A stretch of DNA of 64,000 nt from Adineta steineri (GCA_905250115.1 CAJNOI010000012.1:396497-460496); one strand, 5' to 3'; shown: positions 47,886-60,016, counted from the first letter of the stretch. Notes: generated from the sequence alone by a model not told the origin. Numbers and translations: made by a program.

Positions 47886-48352
47886 ATATGAAATCAGCAT
47901 TGTTATTGTCATTGTTATTGCATCTATATATTATTCGCAATGCTCTTTATTGCACTATGTTACGATATTCACGTAATTTCATGATATTACAATGTATGTG
48001 TACTACAATGTGAAAATCAATATTTTTCATCAAAAACATTTAGTTTGTTTTTTTCGATTAGTACTGTTTTCATAAAAAGGTGTATCTGACGATAACTAAC
48101 CTTTGAGAGTTGTGGTCACAAGGTAAATGTTCAATTAAATTTAGATATTTTTTACACTGTCAAATAAATCAAAGGAAGGACGGTGATAACAAGTGTGAAT
48201 TTCATATTTTTGTTGTATTGCATGAATAGTAACAAAGCATTGCTTATATTTTCCCATATGTTTCTCTATCACATGTGCATGTCAGGTATTGTCATGTGAG
48301 GATAGTAATAAATTGTTCTTGCTGACTGAAAACAACATTCTCCGTTTCTCTC

Positions 48353-48367
48353 CCTCTATATATATAC
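48353..48367 (+). promoter_or_regulatory. TATA-like box of the Cys-rich gene
   Basis: CTCTATATATATACC, about 80-95 bp before the ATG of the cysteine-rich gene, the most TATA-like element near it. AT-rich surroundings make this uncertain. Confidence 0.3.
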
Positions 48368-48446
48368 CCACATCTATTCTCATAGTTTCACAAACCAGTT
48401 CTTATCTTACTTCAGTTTTACTCTTCACTATATTATTACTATTAAT

Positions 48447-48722
48447 ATGCCAGGCTGTGGTTGTGGATGCGGTTGCGGATGCGGTTGCGGATGTGGATGT
48501 GGTTGTGGATGTGGTTGCGGTTCGTGTTGTAGTTCATGCTGTGATCCATGCTGTTGTGACCCTTGTTGTTGCTCTTGTTGTGATCCATGCTGCTGTGATT
48601 GCTGCTGTGGCCCATGCTGTTGTGTACGTAAAACTGTGTGCTGCTGCAAACCATGCTGCAAAGTCATCAGAAAGAAAACTGTTACTGTTAAAAAATCATG
48701 CGCCAAGGTTTGCTGTTGTTAA
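48447..48722 (+). CDS. Cysteine-rich 91-residue protein with Gly-Cys repeat
   Basis: A single-exon protein of 91 aa, 41 of them cysteine. Order: MP, then alternating Gly-Cys (11 Cys), then CC/CCC clusters separated by DP, S and G (CCDPCCCDPCCCSCCDPCCC), then a basic tail (KVIRKKTVTVKKSCAKVCCC). The DNA of the first part is a 12 bp minisatellite (GGTTGCGGATGC). No signal peptide or His. Such composition suggests metal binding (metallothionein-like) or a disulfide-linked structural protein like keratin-associated proteins; the CCC density exceeds usual metallothioneins. The ATG is well placed after a TATA-like box. No homologue family recognised with confidence. Confidence 0.65.
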   Translation: MPGCGCGCGCGCGCGCGCGCGCGCGSCCSSCCDPCCCDPCCCSCCDPCCCDCCCGPCCCVRKTVCCCKPCCKVIRKKTVTVKKSCAKVCCC

Positions 48723-49274
48723 ATGAACATTTTTGTTCAATTTCTATGAACTCATTCAATATCTAATGTATCAATGTTAGAGTATTCTCTAACAGCATTC
48801 GTATTATTCTTTCTTTTTCTTATTTTGCCCTTTATTTTTGTTTACTTCTTGCACAGTTAGAAAGAAGATGAATTACATCATCTTCTTTCTTCTCTTTATT
48901 TCCTCTGCTCATCTCTCTCTTTCACTTGTATGTGCTTGAAGGGGATGGGTATGAATAGCTAGTTTTTTAAAATAAAATCATTTAGTGGATAAGGAAAATA
49001 TTTTTTTTCCCATTTGATCAATTTAATTACAAAAAGACGTTGCAGTTATAAATAAAACAATTTGTTTGTTTATTGTTTATGCATTTGGTTTCTGTCAGAG
49101 TCAATGCAATAAAACTATCTTGAGGGTATGGGTGTGTATATTATTCACGTCTCTGAACCCATACTCACTTATCCACACGACTCACACCCTCAAACTATTT
49201 CTTGTTTAGAAAAAAGATTATTGCTTGATGATATTGACTTCTATTCATGGAAAAAAAGAACAGAAGTGACAGTT
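48723..49274. other. Intergenic between convergent genes
   Basis: Contains a half hairpin (GCTTGAAGGGGATGGGTATG, 48933-48952) and a full one (49117-49193). A short inverted repeat CATCTTCTTTC/GAAAGAAGATG lies at about 48860-48892. Confidence 0.4.
49117..49193. repeat. Telomere-like hairpin element
   Basis: Starts ATCTTGAGGGTATGGGTGTG and ends CGACTCACACCCTCAA. The sequence ACTAT precedes the left end and follows the right end, a possible 5 bp target duplication. Confidence 0.8.
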
Positions 49275-50969
49275 TTAAAGCAGATCAGCGATATTCATCG
49301 GCATTTCTTGGATACTTGTATTATAGAATTTTTCAATGTCGCGTAATGTTTGTTGTTCATCGTATGTGATGAAAGTGATAGCCGTACCTTTGCGACCGAA
49401 TGCACCATAACGTCCATTACTTAATCAAAAAAGAATAAAGCTTATTTCCATTGAACATTTATTTCTTCTTACCGACGTATGTAGTGTTCACGACGAATTG
49501 GTAGCTCATAATTGATTACAAGAGCAACTTGTGGAACATCAGTATTATTTAAAAGTGCATCGGTTCTTATCAAGATTCGACTAGAACCCGTTCGAAATTC
49601 GTTCATTGCATTATTGTATTGTTTAGCATCCATATTAACATACTACCATATAGAGAAAAAAGAAATTCATGTAACGATATATGACTTTCCAGCCGCTTAT
49701 TTCAAAATTATCAATATGAAACTAACCAGAGCAGACGCTGTGAAACCATGTTCATGTAGTTTTTCAGTTAACCAGTCGACCTTTTGATACGTGTTACAAC
49801 AGATAACAGCTGGAGTGGTCATCAATGTATCGAGCAAATCATATAAAGTATCTAGTTTCCATTCCTAAATAAAAAGCATTCTGCATCAGATCATCATTAT
49901 AATTAGAATGGCAGGTGCGTCTATTTACCTCACGTTCGATATTGATGTAAAATTGACGAATACCTTCGAGTGTTCGATCGTTTGGCTCGAGAAGAATGTT
50001 TACAGGATTATGCATAAGTTTTTTTGTCATTTTGCATAGATCTTGGGGCATTGTAATCGATAAAACAATAATCTGAATATGTGCTGGCAGCATCGTTCGT
50101 ATTTCATTAATTTGTTCGTGGAAACCCCGATAAAGAATCTCATCTGCTTCATCTAGTACCAATATTTCCATTTTTTCACTACCTACGATGTGAAAGAGAA
50201 TAAAAATTGTTCAATAAACAAGATAAAAGTCACGTACGAAGTACTGACTTCTTTAACATATCACAAATTCGACCAGGAGTACCAACAACAACTTGAGCAC
50301 CTGCTTCAAGACGCTTCATGTCGTCACGAATTTTCGTACTACCAACACAAGGATGACATATTACATTCATATGCTCACCGAGTGCTAATACTAATCTGTG
50401 AAGCTAAATTACACACATAATCAGTATACAAATAAGAAAGAAAATGATACCCCGTGAGAAAGTTCACGCGTTGGAGCTAAAATTAATGCTTGACAGTCGT
50501 TACAGTCCATATCGATTTGTTGTAAAATTGCAATGATACATGTTGCTGACTTGCCTGTACCTGATTGTGCTTGCACAATTACATCACGGCCTGCAAGAAG
50601 AATGAGTATTCACTGGATCGACCTCATTTGTTTTAGAAATGGTAGTCAACGAACCTGATATACATGGTTTAAGAGTTCGTTGCTGCAGCTCTGCAGGACG
50701 CTCGAAACCATAACTATAGATACCTCGTAAAAGTGATTCTCGTAAGTTCAGTTCATCGAAATGTTCGAATTGTTTTATAGAGTCATTCAGCGTGGTTTCA
50801 TCTTGCGCAAGGATATATGGATGCGCATTTAACTCAGTGTCATCTCTAAAAACATATATCAACAATTGAATAATTCAAATAATACTCATAAAAGAAACAG
50901 TGCATACTTCAAAGAAGATTTGGTGTTGTTGTCGTTGTTTGCTTCAGATACCGTTATGCTATTACTCAT
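49275..50969 (-). CDS. eIF4A-like DEAD-box helicase, divergent paralogue
   Basis: Eight exons (50908-50969, 50655-50845, 50451-50590, 50238-50403, 49929-50182, 49727-49864, 49473-49642, 49275-49419) join in frame to 421 aa, close to eIF4A (about 406). Kept: Q-motif region ([13 protein letters not shown]), motif I AQSGTGKS, Ia PTREL, Ib [21 protein letters not shown], and [10 protein letters not shown] at the end. Altered: motif III is SIT instead of SAT, motif [11 protein letters not shown] instead of TDLLARGIDV (Arg lost), motif [15 protein letters not shown] instead of HRIGRGGRFGRKG. eIF4A unwinds mRNA 5' leaders for ribosome loading. The changed motifs III, V and VI couple ATP hydrolysis to RNA unwinding, so helicase activity is doubtful though ATP binding may remain. 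Confidence 0.8.
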
Positions 50970-52141
50970 AGATGAAAACAAAAAAGTAATGTATTTAAAA
51001 TTCAATCGATCGATCTACAAAAAAAAATCAAGAATGCAATCAATCACTCGAAAGTTAATCAAAAACCATCTATAGATCGGCTTCATTTATATTCCATTTC
51101 ACACATGTCGAAGAAGAAAAAAATCGATGAAAACTGTATTATAAACAAGTACTCGTTGAAAAAGAAAACGTACACTATTCATGACGAATGTATATTTACA
51201 TGATTGTAATTTCGAAATTTCTCCACGATTAATAATGAGTCAGAAAATAATACATATCTTTTATACGCACGAACCAACCGATCGTTTCTTTCAACAATTT
51301 CGATCATATGCGAATAGAAATTTTACATTGTTAACAGTGTAAAATTTTTATAATTGTAATAATCTATATTACTCAATTTACTTTCTTTTTATTGAGCGCT
51401 ACAATCTATCGCAATGATCCTCCAACCACACGCTCGAGTTCTTCTTACTTTTAAAAAACACTTTCTTGCATTTTTCTTCTCTTTAATATTGTAGACTTTT
51501 TACTATAGCAGAGAATCCGAGGTTGTACTTTTGCATTTTTTCGTGAAAAAAATCCTATATAAAATCATTTGAGTTGTTCATATCTGGCAATGAATTGATA
51601 CTGTTTCAATGGAATACAGATTTGGTTATTAATGATGGCGTGATTATGGAGCTCAACCATCTAAACAGTGCACTGCATGAAAAATGACCTCGTTTTCATA
51701 AAAGTCGCATCTGAAAAGACCTATTTTCTTCATCTTTTTTGTTACGAATCAATATGTTTTTTTATTTTTGAATTGTTTATAGAAAAAGAAGAATACACTA
51801 TCGGGGTGGGTGTGGGTATGGGTGTTTGGATGAATGAAGAACACACATCCACTGTGGATGTGTGTTGCAATAAGTTGAATGACTTGTTCTATTGCTGTAG
51901 AAATGACTATAGACTAATGGAACTTTTTCTTTATTATAGACTGACTTAAGAAACAACTTTATGATCTGATTGAATTTTTAAGTGAATTAATAGCGTGATC
52001 AACAAACAGAACAAAGATTTCAGAGTAAATCAGCACGTATAGATCTCTTATTGAATCTATGTAACACGTTCAGGAAAAAGTTCTGTCTATAGAAACTTTT
52101 TCGAATATCTTGAAAGAGTTTATTACGAAATCTCTCGTAAA
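50970..52141. other. Intergenic with one hairpin
   Basis: AT-rich. An open frame at 51668-51949 runs through the hairpin (51803-51867) and is not credible as a gene. Confidence 0.4.
51803..51867. repeat. Telomere-like hairpin element with second palindrome
   Basis: GGGGTGGGTGTGGGTATGGG on the left; the right side is itself palindromic (ACACACATCCACTGTGGATG...), so the element can fold in two ways. Confidence 0.65.
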
Positions 52142-53347
52142 CATTGATTCGAGCAGTCATCCTATTCCGCAATGTTGAACATTTCAGGAACCAGTTCCGC
52201 TCCGGAATCGATTCCGTTCAATTCCTGGAACTCGATCGACACATAATATCCGATACCCACTCGAAAACTGATCGAGTTCCGTCCAATTCCGGAATTGGTA
52301 GGAATTCCGTATAATTCCGGAACTGGTAGAAATTCCATGTAATTCCGTAATTATAAGTAGTCCACGCAATTCCGGAATTGGTGGGAATCGGTAGGAATTC
52401 CCAGGAATTCCGTCCAATTCCACTGAATTCCGTCTTGATGCAATTCCCGGAATTCCGTAACGGAATTGGATCGTATTCAAACGGGATAACTTATCAGCAC
52501 AACACAACAAATGTGGGTGAGGTGGATGGTGTGATTCCGGTACGGAATTCCGGAATCGGAACCAATTCCCGCAATTCCGGAATCGGTGGGAATCGGTAGG
52601 ACTTCCGTGTAATTCCGTAATTAGAAGTAGTCCACGCAATTCCGGAATCGCTAGGAATTCCCAGGAATTCCGTCCAATTCCACTGAATTCCGTCTTGGTG
52701 CAATTCCCGGAATTCCGTAACGGAATTAGATCGTATTCAAACGGGATAACTTATCAGCACAACACAACAAATGTGGGTGAGGTGGATGGTGTGATAACTT
52801 ATCAGTACAACACAATAAATGTGGGTGAGGTGGATGGTGTGATTCCGGTGCGGAATTCCGGAATCGGAACCAATTCCCGCGATTCCGGAATCGGTGGGAA
52901 TTGGCGGGAATTGGTAGAAATTCCGTGTAATTCCGTAATTATAAGTAGTCCACGCAATTCCGGAATTGGTGGGAATCGGTAGGAATTCCCAGGAATTCCG
53001 TCCAATTCCACTGAATTCCGTCTTGATGCAATTCCCGGAATTCCGTAACGGAATTAGATCGTATCCAAACGGGATAACTTATCAACACAACACAACACAA
53101 CAAATGTGGGTGAGGTGGATGGTGTGATTCCGGTACGGAATTCCGGAATCGGAACCAATTCCCGCAATTCCGGAATCGGTAGGAATTCCGTGCAATTCCG
53201 GAATCGGTCGAACTCGATCAATCTTGACTGGATGTCTTATGTTGTGTGTCGATCGAGTTCCCGGAATTGGACGGAATCGATTCCGGTGCGGAACTGATTC
53301 CTCCGATGTTCAACATCGCGGAATAGGATGCATTCTCATTGATTCGA
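52142..53347. mobile_element. Non-autonomous DNA transposon with long TIRs and GGAATTCC-rich core
   Basis: Inverted ends of about 95 bp: left from CATCCTATTCCGC (52157) through GTTCCGCTCCGGAATCGATT to CTCGATCGACACA; right is the inverted match from TGTGTGTCGATCGAG (about 53239) to GCGGAATAGGATG (53330), about 85% alike by eye. The same 11 bp, CATTGATTCGA, lies at 52142-52152 and 53337-53347, a good candidate target-site duplication. The core is two to three tandem units of about 260-330 bp packed with GGAATTCC motifs, each with GATAACTTATCA and a telomere-like AATGTGGGTGAGGTGGATGG. Open frames on both strands here are repeat artefacts. Long TIRs with a 9-11 bp duplication suggest a Mutator-like (MULE) relative; no transposase is present. 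Confidence 0.75.
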
Positions 53348-53654
53348 TAAAACTTCTTATTTTTAAAGTAAATATTGTTGAATATATTGATAATTAAAGA
53401 ATAAGGAATTATTTTGGAACTCTTACACTGATACAACATTCTACACAACGAAACATACAAATACAAAAAGTATAGTAATGAAAAGCTTCTAACTAATGTA
53501 CAACAAAATACAATTAGTCATAAAGAGAAACAAGGTGATGTTTCACTAATGAATATTGATTTCAATATAATTATTGTTAACATCAAATAAATAAAGAATC
53601 GACGATACATGAAGCGAAAGATAAGAGCATGATATAATATGAATTCATAGTTTG
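53348..53654. other. Intergenic
   Basis: AT-rich spacer downstream of the GPCR; nothing recognised. Confidence 0.4.
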
Positions 53655-55229
53655 TTATTTAATGTTTGCGCTACCAGGAATCACATCTGTATTTACAGGT
53701 GTCACATTGTTTGGATTTTTGCAAAAATAACAAAAACAGTATTTGACTTGTTGGCGAAATGTTTTTGAGACAATGAGAAATACATAGAAAGCACTCTTTA
53801 AACAAAAAAAGATAATTAACAAATTGATAAAATAAGGGATGTCTTACTTACTCCGTATGTGATATTAGCCACAGAATTGAGAACATTAAAGATGAAATAT
53901 TCAATACCTGCTTGTTCCACCGTTTTATTCACAGAAAGTGATGCTGATGAGTATGCACGGAAAGTAGCGTCGGGTAGAACAGAAATAATAATCAATATTA
54001 TTTGTCCGAAAATCATATAAGTAAGTTGACGATCAGCTCCTTGTAGTTGACGTGTATTTGCTAAAGTGCGTATATTTCGATATGCAAGTATACCGAATAC
54101 AATGACAGTTACCAGCGGAACTATTATATAGAAAAACCAATGATTAACATAAGTGTAGTAAGTTCCCCAAATGACATTGTAATTGCCACAAACGTTCGAG
54201 CTAAATATTAAAAAATACAGGTATAGGAAAATGACATGAAACTTTTAAGCTGCTTTCTTCTTTTCCCTATTCATACTCACTGTCAAAATGATAAATTCCA
54301 CAGAAATTTTTTTATAATTCTCTTCAATTAATGAATGATTAAGTTTGAAATTATACTAGAAATACCTACTTTTTACATTTTTATAATCTGTTTATAATTG
54401 TAAAAAAATAAATAGGTAATTTAAAAATTACATTTTATTGTTAATATAAACAACTAATCATCAGTAACATTACGTTAACCATGCATTTCTAATTTGATCA
54501 TCTAGGTATCTTATCTATATTGAAGCATATACTAAGTTTTGTCATAATCTTTAATACGTTATTAGATAAGCAATTCTGACAGTTGTTGTAATTATATACA
54601 TGAATTTTCTGTGAATTAACTCACATAGAAAACTAATATATGTATTTAAGAAAATCGCAAATCTCTCAAGATTATTATATTAACTTCTTCTTGCTATAAT
54701 TAGCTCTAAACTTGACACCTTAGTTTTCCTTGTGAATTAAATTAAAATATAAATTATAACTTACTAACCTTATATAAGTGAAAATAAGATCCGGTACACA
54801 TGTAAATGTCCAAAAAACAACTACACCAGCACCAATACAATAAGCCCATTTGATCTTGCTCAATTGTCGTAGATTAGCAGATCGTGAGGTCATCAGAAAA
54901 CGATCAATCGTTGCCAACCATTCGCATGTCAGTGCCACACCATAACAGGTATCAATAAGATATGCTCTTATTTTGCACCATGCAGGTGACAGAAGAGTCA
55001 AATCTGTATTATAGCCAATAGCAGAAATACGAGAGATTCCTGCAGTCAAGTACTGCACAGATTGTGCAATCGCTGCTATGAGTAGAAAAAATGTGCATGG
55101 CTGAGTACGATACATACGCGAAGTCGAAAGTATTATTGTATTCATTAAACTACCAAAAAGACCTATACAACAGAATGGAAAAAACGCATAAAGTGTATAT
55201 ATTTGAGTGATGTACAACCATGATGCCAT
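53655..55229 (-). CDS. Rhodopsin-like (class A) GPCR, three exons
   Basis: Exons 54769-55229, 53852-54200 and 53655-53795 join to 316 aa; the first intron (568 bp) is unusually long for this window and very AT-rich, the second is 56 bp. TM1 has CIGLFGSLMNTIIL, a Cys before TM3 (WCKIRAYLID), TM3 ends ATIDRFLMTS (D-R-F variant), ECL2 has NVCGNYNV, and TM7 reads FNVLNSVANITYGSAFYVFL with N and Y near the NPxxY position, then KTFRQQVKYCFCYFC. A different subgroup from the two single-exon receptors at 8.3 and 12.1 kb. Ligand unknown. Confidence 0.8.
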
Positions 55230-57381
55230 ATTTTATGCCTATTTATTTGCGAAATATTTTCACTAAATATTGCTTGTGCACTGTTGAAAGAAATAATATA
55301 AACATTTTCAAAACTAATTAAAACCGTTCTCTATACGATATTTTTTTTGTTTTATTGAACAAATTCTAGGATACGTTCTTCTCTCCTTAGGGATGAACGT
55401 CATTTTTACCATCAATGTTTATGGCAGTGAATATACTAGGCACAAGTAAAACGTGTAGAATATTTTCTATAGCTATATGTACACTGTGTTTTACAGAATG
55501 CTTAGAAAATCTAATTACATAACGTACATTTTGAATGGTTGAGAGTGAACGAGTCATTATCATTGTATTTACATCCACATATATATATCTATTACTTGTC
55601 ATTCAAAATTTCATCTTCATCGACATCATCATTTATCCACTTATTTCATTCTATTATAGTCCTTAAATTCTATGAATTTACCGAATTTTAGAGTGATATG
55701 AATCTCCAAAGTACGATAACTTTTCAGTTCTGAAATACAAATATATCCGTCAGAAAGCGTCTTAAACCATCCAGTAATAATAAATATTTCCTCGTTATTG
55801 TTTATAATACTACTTACCAAGTATCTGATTAATAAAGCCATTGATCTTGTAAAATATAGTCGTTTGAAATAGTTTTTTCTTTTTTAACTAAAAATGAGAA
55901 TCATGCATCTTTCTTTCATCTATTATATGTCTTTTATTTCTCGACGTCACAAAATGCGATGAAGTAATGCATATTAAATATTGTGAAGATTTGATTTGAT
56001 ATGTTCTATGCTTTCTGATTCTATTACGTTGTTTCAAAAAAAAGCATGATAATCATAAAGTATTTTCTTAAAATAGTAAAAGTACTCAGAAAACAAAATT
56101 TGAATTAATATGTTTTTAATAGATAAGTGGGTAGAATGTCTAATGCCATTTTTTTCATGATATTTTCTAACTGAGACAACAGAAATATTACAAAAAGATC
56201 GATTTTCTGTTAATTGACGATATGAATTATAACTGACATAAGATCTTAATGTGTCACTAAATGGTAAAGATATCTGATACCTATTTATAATTGAAATAAA
56301 TTGTATTTTTAAATATTTCAAGTAATAGAAAGAGATTTTTGATGATATTGTCTAATTTATTCTCGAGAAGGAAAACCATTTCGATAGTTGTTCTTATTAT
56401 TAAAAAATAATTTAAAAAAGTCTGATAGAATATTTAATTTCATTGCAGGGAATTCTATATGTAATCGTATTAATGATGTGCAGAATATTAAGTTTGAATA
56501 CTTGTTTTTATAAAGATCGAATTTCTCGAATGAAATTTTTCATTATTTCATATGATTATTATTCTTTTTTGTAAGAAACATGTCTGATAAATAAATTGTT
56601 TGTTTGCTTGTGGGTGCAAGTATCATGTTCTGTCCATACCTATCCACACCGACATTCACACCCACATCCTCAAGATGGTTTTAGTACTCTGATTATATTC
56701 TTTGTTTTTGTTTGTGGTCTATTAGTTTCAGCAATCAAAATGAAATTTTATTACAGTAGATAGAATTATTTTTCATGTGAAAATAGATTTAAATTCAAGC
56801 AAAAAAAACGATTTGTATTCTAGGATATAGTGCTGACAAACTGGAAGCCAAATTCATCAAAGTAATTTTACTGTTTCATCAGACTGAAACAAAAACAAAG
56901 TCTTTTTTTGTTATATATCAGTTGACAAGCATGTTTGCTTCTTTTAAGATAATGCACAAGATAACAAATCTGTCTTGAAAAAGAAAGAAAGAGCCTCCAT
57001 ACATTTCGAAATGTTAAATATCCTTTTTGTGGACTTATTCAAGATAAGAGTATAATATTTTTTATTAGAAATTTATTCTTAAATTATATTCAAATAGTAC
57101 AGGATCAAAATTATAACCAACGAAGTTTCTATTTGAATTGTATTGAAAATAAATTAAGTTCTCCACAATGTTCTAATCGATATAAATAAAACAAAATTAT
57201 GAAGAACTTCTTTCTATATATATTCTAATATGCAGCATTAAAATCATTACAATTTACATACGACGTCTTTTTATTTTCAAAATATACAAAAGATAAAATA
57301 AAAAACTTCTCCTCACTCACATCCACCTTCTGAAAAAAGATATTAAAATAAACTTTATTTCTCTTTAGATAAAAATTACAA
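55230..57381. other. Intergenic between divergent genes
   Basis: 2.1 kb AT-rich; open frames at 55387-55841 and 56034-56321 lack features. Contains the hairpin at 56606-56678 and a right half-arm (CTCACTCACATCCACCTTC, 57312-57330) 50 bp before the next gene. Confidence 0.4.
56606..56678. repeat. Telomere-like hairpin element
   Basis: GCTTGTGGGTGCAAG on the left; TATCCACACCGACATTCACA and CCCACATCCTCAAGATGG on the right, with the canonical terminus. Confidence 0.7.
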
Positions 57382-58459
57382 ATGAGTTCATCCGGATCAA
57401 TTTTAATGAATAATAAAATTGAAATTCCTCAATTAGCATTAGGTACCTATGATATAGCAAAGGAAGAAATATCCAATGTTATCGAAAGTGCACTTTCAGT
57501 TGGTTATCGTCATATTGATTGTGCATGGCTTTATGGAAATGAAAAAGAAATTGGAGCGAGTTTATCTCAACAATTTCAAAAAAATGAAATAAAACGATCA
57601 GATTTATTTATAACAGGTAAACTTTGGTGTTCATTTCATAAATTTGAACGTGTTCGTCAACAATGTGTCATAACAATCAATGATCTTCAATGTCAATATC
57701 TTGACCTTTTTCTTATTCATTGGCCATTTGCTTTTGTTGATCACGTCTGTTCTTTGTTTTTATTTTCCGAGAATTCATTTTTTTCTGTTTAGGATCCACA
57801 AAATAATGAAGAACATCAATCAAATGTAGATGATGAAATTGATTTTATTGAAACATGGAGAGCTATGGAAGTGTTAGTTGATGAAGGATTAGTTAAATCT
57901 ATTGGATTATCGAATTTTAATGAAGAACAAATAGAACGAATTCTTCAAATATGCAAATATAAACCAGTTGTTAATCAAGTTGAAATTCATCCATATTGTC
58001 CTCAAATTCAATTAGAAATTTTTTGTAAAATACATCAAATTCTTCTTGAAGCTTATGCACCATTAGGTAAAATTTTTTATTTCATTAAATGTATCTCTTA
58101 TTGAAAAAACAAAAATTAAAATAGGTGCAAACAATCGACAATGGAAAAAAGAAAATGATCCAGAAATTTTAGAAGATAAAACGATAAAATCAATTGCCGA
58201 TAAATATAATGTTCATCCAGCTGCAATTCTTCTTCGTTATATTATCGATCGAAATCTCGTATGTGTTGTTAAATCTGCTAATTATCAACGAATTGAACAA
58301 AATTTTCAATGTATTAATCAAAATCATTTTCAATTAGATGAAGAAGATTTTAATAAAATTCATAATGATATTCAAATTAGATTTCGTTATCATCAAGTGG
58401 AAGAGAAAAAATATGCAAAAGAATATCCATTCAAACAGTGGAAAGACTTTATTCCATAA
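57382..58459 (+). CDS. Aldo/keto reductase
   Basis: Exons 57382-57744, 57793-58066 and 58125-58459 join to 323 aa, the usual family length. A TIM barrel with the full catalytic tetrad: Asp and Tyr in GYRHIDCAWLYGNEKEIG, Lys in LFITGKLWC, His in LFLIHWPFA. Also GLVKSIGLSNFNEEQIERIL and VVNQVEIHPYCPQ (strand 5/6) and an NADP-phosphate-binding-like loop (VVKSANYQRIEQNF, cf. PKS...RI..N). It reduces aldehydes or ketones with NADPH in the cytosol. The usual YSPLG is AYAPLG here. Substrate not predictable. Confidence 0.85.
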
Positions 58460-58881
58460 TAGAAGCCACATTCACTGCAAGATTTTTTGAAAATAAAGAA
58501 TCTTTAGTTAGAGAAATTATGTTTATGTAAACTCACTTTATGTAATTTTTAACGCAAAAGAAGAATATTCTAAAAAGACGTACGAATTTATTACTTCGTT
58601 TAGATATGTGATATTATACTAGTTTTTATTGCCTACCATGTAGTGCTTTTGTAATGTATGTACGACGAAATTTTATCAACGTACGTCAACATAACTTTAT
58701 ATGATAAACAACAACATTTTTGAGTATATAGATCGAACTCTTCTACACTCACACTCCTTTTTTGCCTTGAATTTAAACAATCCTGATAAGTTAAAAGTTC
58801 TGTTTTATTGAAATATTAAAAGTAATAATAAAAGTAAAATAAGTTTATGTTTGTTAGATTAAATAAGTTGGTTCAAATGTT
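58460..58881. other. Intergenic between convergent genes
   Basis: Contains the AKR polyadenylation signal (58492-58497), a half arm ACTCACACTCC (58747) and the start of the block duplicated at 63003. Confidence 0.4.
58492..58497 (+). terminator. Polyadenylation signal of aldo/keto reductase
   Basis: AATAAA 33 bp after the stop codon. Confidence 0.5.
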
Positions 58882-59429
58882 TTATTTTCGATAAGCCACT
58901 GGTTGAGCACGTACGGGAAATATGTTAGGACGACCTTGTGCTCCACCTATAATTTCATAAAAAAGATAAATGATAGAATATCAAAGTTTATTTAATACGT
59001 ACCTCTACTCTTCAGTTCTCGAGCCTCTTGACAAATAGCACACGGTCCACAAAAAGCAGTCACAAGGCAATCATGACATGGTTCTTCTTTCAAAAGATAT
59101 TTTTGACGTAATACTTTTCGTTTCATCATGTGTGGTAGCCAACATAAAGAACAATGAGCCAACACACAATATGCAGCACAACATCCTACACAACTACTAC
59201 CGTCGATTTTTTCAGCATTTCTACCAAACGACGATGCTGGGCAGCAGAATCCCCAAAAACATATACCGATATCATCAAAACAGCCAAATAATGATTCTAG
59301 AACATGGATAAATAAAAACTTTAAAACCGAATAGCTATTCATAAAAAAATTGCAAAACTAACCATTCCATGGTCTGCCAGCTTTTGCTTGATCAATTGCA
59401 TTGTTGATATTTTCTGTCTGGTTGTCCAT
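58882..59429 (-). CDS. PLAC8 (cornifelin-like) cysteine-rich protein, copy 1
   Basis: Exons 59363-59429, 59003-59296 and 58882-58946 join to 141 aa. The central exon is a PLAC8 domain: SLFGCFDDIGICFWGFCCPA, SSCVGCCAAYCVLAHCSLCW, a basic KRKVLRQKYLLKEEPCHDCL and FCGPCAICQEARELKSR. The CC..CP near the start and CCxxC-x-QE-x-RE-x-K at the end are diagnostic. Members sit at the plasma membrane and affect cell size or metal (Cd, Ca) handling in plants, yeast and animals. A close copy with identical exon lengths lies at 63117-63646. Confidence 0.85.
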
Positions 59430-60016
59430 AGTGAATAGCTGTATAACGTCGTTGGAAAGAAATAGGTATGAAAAAGAAAATATCGAAAGATATTTTTTAT
59501 GTATAATAAAAAAACTGCAAATGAATACAGATATATGTGTGGTTACAACCATGTAAGCATGTTTAAAAACACGCGGAGCGTGACATTTTCACTCCGTATA
59601 TTGCCGTACTATTCTTAATTAGACACTATTTACCTATATTACTTCCTCTCATATTTTCTAATAAAAATATAATATTCGGTCGGTACATGAATACAGAATG
59701 AGTCAGGATGTGTATTACTTAGTCAATATTTAAAATATCAGTAAATAATTATGAACTATTCAATTTGTTATGCAAAAGTAGCGGTAGAAACATACAGTTT
59801 AGACCAGTAAAAAATAGAAAGGACAAGAGATGGGTTTATGAGCTAAAATGATCCCTTCAATGTTTGTTAGTATTGAAGAGAGGAAGCTGTGTTGGAATTC
59901 GATAGTGTCAAATATGAAAGTTGAATTTAAGCTTTCAAGTATTCATGTATATAAAGTGGTCGATAATGTTATGCATTCATTATGTTCTCCGGCAATCAGT
60001 CTATTTTATATATATT
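59430..60016. other. Intergenic
   Basis: The first 180 bp are shared with the region after PLAC8 copy 2. The remainder is AT-rich with no signal. Confidence 0.4.

Larger units (their letters stand above)
45287..48446. other. Long AT-rich stretch with two hairpins
   Basis: About 3.1 kb. Open frames at 45399-45590 (-) and 46050-46655 (+) lack recognisable domains; the latter is Lys/Asn/Ile-rich. Contains hairpins at 45834-45910 and 47829-47885. Confidence 0.4.

Noticed and set aside
48428-48706. His/Gln-rich frames on the minus strand
   Set aside because: Antisense of the Cys-rich gene; arise from the 12 bp repeat.
51668-51949. Open frame with GVGVGMGVW
   Set aside because: The Gly-Val part is the translation of a telomere-like hairpin arm.
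52184-53297. Overlapping open frames on both strands rich in RNSGIGTNSR-type repeats
   Set aside because: They are translations of the GGAATTCC tandem repeat, appear in several frames at once, and lie within a transposon core.
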